A DNA stretch of 37,733 nucleotides from assembly GCA_046756405.1 (NCBI GenBank), contig JBHHWH010000015.1, positions 1 through 37,733 of the forward strand, given 5' to 3'. The stretch is from JBHHWH01 sp046756405. GTDB taxonomy: Bacteria > Actinomycetota > Acidimicrobiia > Spongiisociales > ZC4RG35. Every line of letters begins with the position of its first letter. Position 1 is the stretch's first letter. The notes below the pieces were generated by a model. The model saw only the letters and a program-made list of their open reading frames with translations, was not told the DNA's origin and did no database searches. This document shows positions 8,107-13,398 of this stretch, one piece after another. The translations under genes and the position numbers were made by a program.

Positions 8107-9720
8107 TCAGTCCTCCATCAGCAGGTCGGAGTACTGGTCCCGAACCACCTTCTTGTCGAACTTGCCAGTACCGGTCTTGGGGATCTCGTCGACGAACACG
8201 ATCTTGTCGGGCACCCACCACTTGGCAACCTTGTCGGCGAGATACTCGTCAAGTTCCTGCTCCGTGACCTCCGAGCCCGGGGCCCGAACCACGAAGGCGG
8301 CGGGACGCTCCTGCCACTTGACGTGTTTCAGTCCCACCACCGTGGCCTCGGCCACCCCGGGGTGAGCCATCAACTCGTTCTCTAGATCCAGCGACGAGAT
8401 CCACTCCCCGCCCGACTTGATCACGTCCTTGGCCCGGTCGGTGATCCTGATGTAGCCCTCGGGGGTGATCTTGCAGACGTCACCGGTACGCAGCCATCCA
8501 TCCACGAAGGACTCGGAAGTGCGCTCGTCCTTGTAGTACTCCCCTGCGATCCAAGGACCGCGGATCAGCAGCTCACCGAAGGCCTCCCCGTCGTGGGGCA
8601 GCTCGTTGCCCGCCTCGTCGACGATCTTCACCTGGAGGCCGGGAACGGGAATGCCGGCGGTCTCCATCCGGTCGAGCTGGTCGTCGAGATCCCAGTCCTC
8701 CATGTGAGGCTTGAGGACCGCTACCGAAGCCACCGGGTTGGTCTCAGTCATGCCCCAGCCCTGGACAACGCGGATCCCCTGGGACTTCCAGTACCACTCG
8801 ATCATCGCTCTAGGAACCGCCGACCCTCCGCACAGGAAGGCCCGGATCGACGACATGTCGGCGTCAGAGTTGGCCTCCAGATACTGCTTGATCCCCAGCC
8901 ACACAGTGGGTACTCCGGCGCTGAAGGTGACCTGTTCGGACGCAAACAGGTTCACCAGGCCTTCCGGGCTGAGGTCCGGGCCCGGATAGGTCAGCTTGGC
9001 ACCCCGGGTCACCGCCATGAACGGATAACCCCATGCGGCGGCATGGAACATGGGAACCACGGGGAGGACATTGTCCGTGGGCTCGATGGGGAAGTTGGCC
9101 AGGTTGGAGATGGTGTGCAGGTAGGTGGAACGCTGGGTGTAGGCCACCCCCTTGGGGTTGCCGGTGGTGCCCGAGCTGTAGCAGAGCATCATCGGAGAGG
9201 CCTCGTCCAGTATCGGCCAGCTCCCGTACTCCGGGGCGTCGGCGATGAGGTCCTCGTAGGCGATCGAGCCGGGAAGGGCATCGCTGGCCTGATCCCCCAT
9301 CACCACCCAGGTCTCGACCGTCTCCAGCCTGTCGGCCAGCGGGGCGATCAGTGGAACCAGATCGGGGTCGACGAAGATTGCCCTGTCCTGGGCATGGTTG
9401 ATGATGTAGACGAGTTGGTCGGGGAAGAGTCTGATGTTGAGGGTATGACAGATCCGGCCGGTGTTGGCCGTGGCCCAATAAAGCTCATGGTGGCGCTGGT
9501 TGTTCCACGCGAAGGTGCCCACGGCGTCGCCGACGCCGAGTCCAAGGCGGTCCAGGGCGGTGGCCAGTTTGCGGACCCGGGCGTCAGTGGAGGAGTAGGT
9601 GTGCCGGCTGAGGGAACGATCCGCTTCCACCGAGACGATTTCTTGGTCGGGATGAATCCAGACTGCATGGTCGTAGAGCGTGGACAGCAGAAGCGGGAAG
9701 TCGTCTTGCATGTGCGGCAT
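8107..9720 (-). CDS. fadD: Acyl-CoA synthetase (fatty-acid--CoA ligase)
   Basis: A 537-residue AMP-forming adenylate enzyme that activates a fatty or other carboxylic acid to its CoA thioester. The P-loop is YSSGTTGNPKG at 181-191, the adenylate motif is GWGMTETNP, the hinge is DRAKDVIKSGGEWIS and the C-terminal catalytic Lys lies in KTGTGKFDKK. The overall layout resembles the AlkK-like medium/long-chain group; chain length cannot be fixed by eye. A perfect AGGAGGT ribosome site precedes the ATG by six bases, and the ATG overlaps the stop of the PH-domain gene (TGATG), so the two are co-transcribed and coupled. Confidence 0.9.
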   Translation of the reverse strand: MPHMQDDFPLLLSTLYDHAVWIHPDQEIVSVEADRSLSRHTYSSTDARVRKLATALDRLGLGVGDAVGTFAWNNQRHHELYWATANTGRICHTLNIRLFPDQLVYIINHAQDRAIFVDPDLVPLIAPLADRLETVETWVVMGDQASDALPGSIAYEDLIADAPEYGSWPILDEASPMMLCYSSGTTGNPKGVAYTQRSTYLHTISNLANFPIEPTDNVLPVVPMFHAAAWGYPFMAVTRGAKLTYPGPDLSPEGLVNLFASEQVTFSAGVPTVWLGIKQYLEANSDADMSSIRAFLCGGSAVPRAMIEWYWKSQGIRVVQGWGMTETNPVASVAVLKPHMEDWDLDDQLDRMETAGIPVPGLQVKIVDEAGNELPHDGEAFGELLIRGPWIAGEYYKDERTSESFVDGWLRTGDVCKITPEGYIRITDRAKDVIKSGGEWISSLDLENELMAHPGVAEATVVGLKHVKWQERPAAFVVRAPGSEVTEQELDEYLADKVAKWWVPDKIVFVDEIPKTGTGKFDKKVVRDQYSDLLMED

Positions 9721-10331
9721 CAGTTACCTCCTAGCAATCTGGCCTTCTCCCGTTCGAACTCTTCGTCGGTGAGCTTTCCTTGGTCATGGAGCCGGGCCAG
9801 CTTCTCCAGCTGGGAAGCAGTGGACTCGACCACGGTTGTCGTGGCGGTCTCATTGGTTCCCAGGGCCCGTATCCGTTCCTCCCGGACCCTGTAGATGAGC
9901 GTCTGGACATCCTCGGGGTTGGGTATGTCCCGGTAGCGGGACTGGCCGTGGGTGCCGGCGGACTCGATGAGCAGGTCTCCGGTGCCGAGCATGCGTTCCA
10001 GCATGTTCTGACTGAAGGCCACGTCGTTGATGACCTCCAGGGGGATCTCCTTGCCTCGTTTAGCGATCCACCCTTCCCGGTAGATAAGCCGCTCGTTGGT
10101 GATCACGTGATGGGTGGTGTACCAGCGGATCAACCCTCGGGCCACCACCGCTAGGGCGACCACCACCACCGCCAGGATGATGCGACCGTCGATGTCCCTC
10201 GCCGCCATCAATCCCACCAAGACCAAAGCGCCGATAAGGACCAGGATCTCGGTGACGATCCGAAACCAGTGGGGGCGGAACTCGGCGGCGATCTCTTCCC
10301 CTTCGCTGAGAAGCCGGTGCGGGTATCCCAT
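9720..10331 (-). CDS. Membrane protein with bacterial PH (bPH2) and SHOCT domains
   Basis: A 203-residue protein. Two membrane segments lie at about 22-42 and 48-65. A bPH2/DUF304-type domain follows (HHVITNERLIYREGWIAKRG, IPLEVINDVAFSQNMLERMLG, TGDLLIESAG) and a SHOCT motif ends the protein (LEKLARLHDQGKLTDEEFEREKARLL). Such proteins are widespread and poorly understood; SHOCT is thought to mediate oligomerisation. I chose ATG 10331 over the upstream in-frame start at 10355 because TAGTGT lies eight bases before it. It is the first gene of an operon with the acyl-CoA synthetase. Confidence 0.85.
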   Translation of the reverse strand: MGYPHRLLSEGEEIAAEFRPHWFRIVTEILVLIGALVLVGLMAARDIDGRIILAVVVVALAVVARGLIRWYTTHHVITNERLIYREGWIAKRGKEIPLEVINDVAFSQNMLERMLGTGDLLIESAGTHGQSRYRDIPNPEDVQTLIYRVREERIRALGTNETATTTVVESTASQLEKLARLHDQGKLTDEEFEREKARLLGGN

Positions 10332-10339
10332 GGGCCGAG

Positions 10340-10345
10340 ACACTA
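10340..10345 (-). promoter_or_regulatory. -10 box of PH-domain gene
   Basis: TAGTGT on the minus strand, eight bases before ATG 10331; it supports a leaderless start for the PH-domain/acyl-CoA synthetase operon. Confidence 0.5.
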
Positions 10346-10374
10346 CCCAGCCCACGAGCCCCCTTGCTCTCCAG

Positions 10375-10430
10375 GACGCGAGAAACCCCGAGGGAGCCTT
10401 AGCCGAAGCCTCAACCCTCTCGGGGCTCTC
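10375..10430 (+). repeat. 56-bp hairpin repeat, copy 1
   Basis: Starts GACGCGAGAAACCCCGAGGG and ends CCCTCTCGGGGCTCTC. It differs from copy 2 at four positions, all transitions. The ends pair (GAGA.CCCCGAGGG with CCTCTCGGGG.TCTC), giving a long hairpin. Confidence 0.85.
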
Positions 10431-10779
10431 GTCCCGTTCTTCGTCGGGCCGGGGTGCCGTCGGCCGAAGCCGGCGGCGGTGCGGTCCTAGATCGCTGCAG
10501 CCCTAAAGCCACTGCGGTCCGGTGCCGCTACCCCCGTTTCCGGGGGGTGGCAGGCCTTGCGGCCTGCCTGGCCTTGGTCCGATCGACGATCCCGAAGGAT
10601 CCCCGGTCGGTCCTCGGCCGACCCTCCGACTCCGGTTTCCCGAAGTCGTCGGGGTGGACCTTTGGGACGGTTTCCCGCTCCTCGGGCCCGGACCCCCCAG
10701 CGGTTTCCCGCCGGTTGGCCCAGCCGGTGGGTTTCCCCGCCGGCGTGAATGGAAAGCTAGACCATGGGGTGGGGGAGGA

Positions 10780-10803
10780 CAAGCCGAAGGGCTTGTTGTT
10801 TTT
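10780..10803 (+). terminator. Intrinsic terminator in intergenic region
   Basis: CAAGCC, loop GAAG, GGCTTG, then TTGTTTTT. This is a textbook + strand terminator. No + strand gene lies upstream before 10331, so it most likely ends a noncoding transcript. Confidence 0.65.
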
Positions 10804-10827
10804 CGCGACTTGCGCAGAGTTTTCGCG
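10800..10827 (+). repeat. TTTTCGCG pair 1 (20-bp spacing)
   Basis: TTTTCGCG at 10800-10807 and 10820-10827, start to start 20 bp. The same pair with the same spacing recurs at 11049 and 11069. Confidence 0.6.
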
Positions 10828-10845
10828 GGCTCACGGAGGCCTGTT

Positions 10846-10901
10846 GACGCGAGAAACCCCGAGGGAGCTTTGGCCGAAGCCTCAGCCCTCTCGGGGTTCT
10901 C
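10846..10901 (+). repeat. 56-bp hairpin repeat, copy 2
   Basis: Second copy of the hairpin repeat, 415 bp after the end of copy 1, 52 of 56 positions identical. In this copy the terminal pairing is better (C in copy 1 is T here, restoring an A-T pair). Confidence 0.85.
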
Positions 10902-11048
10902 TGCCACTCAATCCGGAAGCGGGCCCCGGATCGGGTGGCGATCGAAGAGACCGAAGTCTCTTCGATACCGGTCCGGAGTTGCCTCCGGTCCGGCACTAAG
11001 AAAAGTATGCAAGCCGAGCCTGGTCGTCAAGGTCGAAACACCGTTTTG

Positions 11049-11076
11049 TTTTCGCGTCCTCAACTGTTTTTTCGCG
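11049..11076 (+). repeat. TTTTCGCG pair 2 (20-bp spacing)
   Basis: TTTTCGCG at 11049-11056 and 11069-11076, just upstream of the promoter of the RecB-like nuclease gene. The position suggests an operator bound by a dimer on one DNA face. Confidence 0.55.
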
Positions 11077-11086
11077 CTTCCGGGAA

Positions 11087-11109
11087 GTGTCCCACCCTCT
11101 CCCTATGAT
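11087..11109 (+). promoter_or_regulatory. PafBC-type damage promoter of RecB-like nuclease
   Basis: GTGTCC (11087-11092), 11 bases, TATGAT (11104-11109), then seven bases to ATG 11117. Same spacing as the RecA-independent damage promoter of mycobacteria. Confidence 0.6.
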
Positions 11110-11116
11110 CGCCAAT

Positions 11117-11902
11117 ATGACGGTCGAAACCGAGACACCTCAGTTGGAGACCCTCTCCCCCAGCCGGGCCGGAGACTTCAAGACTTGCCCGCAGCTCTTT
11201 AAGTTCCGCGCCATCGACCGCCTTCCCGAACCACCGTCTATCTACCAGGCCCGGGGAACCACCGCCCACCTCGCCTTACAGAACCTCTTCGACGAGCCCG
11301 CCGCGGCCAGAACCCCGGAGCGCCTCTACGACCTGTTCCGTGAAGCCTGGGCCGAAGTCCGGGGTAGTGGAGAGTTCAGGAGCCTTTTCTCCAGCGAAGA
11401 AGAGGAGCGAGCCTGGGGCATCGAGTCCCTGGAGCTGCTGGCCAACTACTTCGCCGTAGAGGATCCCACTGCTTTCGATCCCGAGGACCGCGAGCTCGAC
11501 ATGCTCGAAGATCTCGATGGCATCGTCATCAGGGGGATCCTCGATCGCATCGACCGAGACGATGACGGCAAGCTGGTCATCACCGACTACAAGACCGGAA
11601 AGGCTCCGCCGGAGCGTTACTCCCTTCCCGCCTTCTTCGCCCTCAAGATCTATGCCCTACTGATTCGCCGCCGGCTCGGAGAAACTCCCAAGGAGGTCCG
11701 CCTCCTCTACCTCAACGGACCCACCCTCTACCGGCTCGCCATCGACGACAACCAGCTCGATGGCATGGACGCCCAGCTCCGGGCCCTGTGGACGGCGATC
11801 AACCGGGCCCTGGCCGTCGGTAAGTTCCCCGCCCGCCGCGGGCCCCTCTGTAACTGGTGTTCGTTCCGGGACCTCTGTCCCGCCTGGAAAGACGAGGTCT
11901 AG
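11117..11902 (+). CDS. RecB-family (PD-(D/E)XK) Fe-S exonuclease
   Basis: A 261-residue single-domain nuclease of the Cas4/AddB-C/RecB-like group. Visible motifs are SPSRAGDFKTCPQLFKF (14-30), the His of GTTAHLAL (His51), GILDRID with Asp143, the catalytic VITDYKTGK with Asp157 and Lys159, and the C-terminal CNWCSFRDLC. Cys24, Cys245, Cys248 and Cys254 form the usual 4Fe-4S staple around the nuclease fold. It probably degrades or trims DNA ends. I took ATG 11117 because a TATGAT -10 box ends seven bases before it. The stop overlaps the convergent glutamate dehydrogenase stop in a shared CTAG. No cas genes are nearby. Confidence 0.9.
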   Translation: MTVETETPQLETLSPSRAGDFKTCPQLFKFRAIDRLPEPPSIYQARGTTAHLALQNLFDEPAAARTPERLYDLFREAWAEVRGSGEFRSLFSSEEEERAWGIESLELLANYFAVEDPTAFDPEDRELDMLEDLDGIVIRGILDRIDRDDDGKLVITDYKTGKAPPERYSLPAFFALKIYALLIRRRLGETPKEVRLLYLNGPTLYRLAIDDNQLDGMDAQLRALWTAINRALAVGKFPARRGPLCNWCSFRDLCPAWKDEV

Positions 11903-13164
11903 GGGAAGATCCCCCGCACCAGCTTGGCGTCGGCCACCCTCCTGATGCCGCGGATCAAAGCGGCGGTCCGCATGTCGACCCCCTCGTTGGTGGCGATCGA
12001 ATAGACGTCGTGGAACGCCCGGATCATGATCTCGCGAAGACGGGCCACCACTTCGTTTTCGGTCCAGAAGTACTTCTGGACGTCCTGGACCCACTCGAAG
12101 TAGGAAACGGTGACGCCTCCGGCGTTGGCCAGGATGTCAGGAACGATGAAGACGCCTCTCTCCCGCAGCATGCCGTCGGCGGCGAGGCTGGTCGGGTTGT
12201 TGGCCCCTTCGATGATGACCCGGGCCTTGACGTCAGCAGCGTTGCCGGTGTGGATCACACCCTGGACGGCGGCAGGAACGAGCACGTCCACGGGCAGAGT
12301 GACGATCTCCTCGCCGGTGAGGAACTCGGCATCGGGATAGCCCTCGAGGTAACGCTGCTCGTCGACCCATTTGCCGACAGCTTCCACGTCGAGGCCGTGG
12401 GGGTTATAGACGGTTCCGGAGATGTCCGACACCGCGACGACTTTTATCCCCATCTGGTGGGCGGCCACGGCGGCGTAGCGACCCACGTTTCCGAAACCCT
12501 GGATGGCCACCGTGGCGTTCTCAAGGTTCATATCGATGACCCGGGCCGCTTCGGGCAGCAGGAACATGAGCCCCCGACCGGTGGCTTCTCTTCGGGCGAC
12601 GCTCCCGCCCAGGGCGGGGGGCTTGCCGGTTACCACCGCCGGCACCGCGTGGCCGACGTGCTGGGAGTAGGTGTCCATCAGCCAGGCCATCACCTGCTCG
12701 TTGGTGCCCAGGTCGGGAGCGGGGATGTCCTGTTCGGGGCCGATCACGCTGATGATCTCCATCGTGAACCGTCGGGTTACCCGCTGAAGCTCCGCCCGGG
12801 AAAGTTCCATCGGATTGATCCGCACCCCACCCTTGGCGCCTCCGAAGGGGAGTCCAACGATGGCGCACTTCCAGGTCATCAGCATGGCCAGGGCGGCCAC
12901 CTCGCCGAGATCCACGTCGGGGGCGAAGCGAATACCTCCTTTGGTGGGTCCCATGGTGGTCAGGTGCTGGACCCGGTATCCGAAGATCGTCTCCACGTCG
13001 GCGTAGTTGTCGTGGCGGAAGGGAAAGCTGACGACGGTGGACCGCTGAGGCACCCGGAGACGGTCAGCCACATTGGGGTCGAGACCTATCAGAGATGCCA
13101 CCCGATCAAACTGCGCCACAGCCTCCCGATACATGGGCGAGTCGAATTCGTTGACCGTATCCAC
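11899..13164 (-). CDS. gdhA: Glutamate dehydrogenase
   Basis: A 421-residue Glu/Leu/Phe/Val dehydrogenase that interconverts glutamate and 2-oxoglutarate plus ammonia. Motifs seen: GPTKGGIRFAP (substrate Lys), TWKCAIVGLPFGGAKGGV (substrate and catalytic Lys), DIPAPDLGTNE (catalytic Asp), the Rossmann IQGFGNVGRYAA and IIEGANNPTS. The length fits the short hexameric class. The coenzyme (NAD or NADP) is not certain. I took GTG 13164 with GGAGG four bases before it; a -10 TAGGAT at 13202-13197 would start the mRNA near 13190. A leaderless GTG at 13191 is the alternative and would add nine residues. Confidence 0.92.
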   Translation of the reverse strand: MDTVNEFDSPMYREAVAQFDRVASLIGLDPNVADRLRVPQRSTVVSFPFRHDNYADVETIFGYRVQHLTTMGPTKGGIRFAPDVDLGEVAALAMLMTWKCAIVGLPFGGAKGGVRINPMELSRAELQRVTRRFTMEIISVIGPEQDIPAPDLGTNEQVMAWLMDTYSQHVGHAVPAVVTGKPPALGGSVARREATGRGLMFLLPEAARVIDMNLENATVAIQGFGNVGRYAAVAAHQMGIKVVAVSDISGTVYNPHGLDVEAVGKWVDEQRYLEGYPDAEFLTGEEIVTLPVDVLVPAAVQGVIHTGNAADVKARVIIEGANNPTSLAADGMLRERGVFIVPDILANAGGVTVSYFEWVQDVQKYFWTENEVVARLREIMIRAFHDVYSIATNEGVDMRTAALIRGIRRVADAKLVRGIFP

Positions 13165-13196
13165 GGTGCCTCCGTTCCTCGGCTTGGTCACCGCGA

Positions 13197-13202
13197 ATCC
13201 TA
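13197..13202 (-). promoter_or_regulatory. -10 box of gdhA
   Basis: TAGGAT on the minus strand. It predicts transcription start near 13190 and a short leader with a GGAGG ribosome site (13173-13169) before GTG 13164. Confidence 0.4.
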
Positions 13203-13237
13203 AGCCCTCTGGGAATTCAGGCAGGGCACTGAGGAAA

Positions 13238-13260
13238 GTGTCACACCCGCCCCATACCTT
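13238..13260 (+). promoter_or_regulatory. PafBC-type damage promoter before small gene and adnAB
   Basis: GTGTCA (13238-13243), 11 bases, TACCTT (13255-13260), then seven bases to ATG 13268. It is the nearest upstream promoter with a two-part motif for the whole adnAB unit. Confidence 0.6.
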
Positions 13261-13267
13261 GGTGAGC

Positions 13268-13381
13268 ATGGAGATCAACGAGACGACAACCGACATATTC
13301 GCCGAACCAGTGTCCTACCTGGCCGCCTTCGGGATCGAGGCCGAGCTGGTGGCCACCGTCGAGGTAGACCTCGCCGCCTGA
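13268..13381 (+). CDS. 37-residue small protein upstream of adnA
   Basis: Encodes MEINETTTDIFAEPVSYLAA followed by 17 more residues. It has no Cys, is acidic, and has no clear membrane segment. The support for expression is the -10 box TACCTT exactly seven bases before the ATG, within a two-part promoter. It stops 17 bases before adnA. I do not recognise it. It may be a regulatory or accessory micropeptide for the nuclease machine or simply a translated leader; it may also be chance. It is divergent from gdhA. Confidence 0.45.
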   Translation: MEINETTTDIFAEPVSYLAAFGIEAELVATVEVDLAA

Positions 13382-13384
13382 CCC

Positions 13385-13390
13385 TACGAT
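13385..13390 (+). promoter_or_regulatory. -10 box of adnA
   Basis: TACGAT, eight bases before ATG 13399. It suggests adnA can also be transcribed as a leaderless mRNA of its own; no TGTC box or -35 is seen here. Confidence 0.45.
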
Positions 13391-13398
13391 CGCCATCC

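Larger units (their letters stand above)
10375..10995 (+). ncRNA. Candidate structured noncoding RNA region
   Basis: About 0.75 kb (10346-11086) has no credible protein gene: the frames open here are low-complexity Pro/Gly/Arg/Ser strings. Instead there are many stable hairpins: 10456-10477 (9 bp, CGAA loop), 10527-10551 (9 bp), 10549-10568 (8 bp perfect, TTGC loop, sharing three bases with the previous one), 10606-10622 (7 bp), 10941-10966 (11 bp perfect, CGAA loop) and 10968-10993 (10 bp around one T/T mismatch, TTGC loop). A terminator at 10780-10803 points to + strand transcription of at least the left part. It lacks tmRNA, SRP and RNase P landmarks. Whether it is one RNA or two is open. 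Confidence 0.45.

Noticed and set aside
10375..10995. Known large RNAs (RNase P, tmRNA, SRP RNA)
   Set aside because: The conserved blocks GAGGAAAGTCC, the tmRNA tag-start region and the SRP GGAAGG/GNAR core are absent.
10522..11202. Long open frame of 226 codons on the plus strand across the intergenic region
   Set aside because: The product is a low-complexity Pro/Gly/Arg string without domains, runs through hairpins and repeats, and overlaps the well-supported nuclease start.
11117..11902. Cas4 of a CRISPR system
   Set aside because: The fold is shared, but no cas genes or direct-repeat array are present; a general RecB-like nuclease is the better call.
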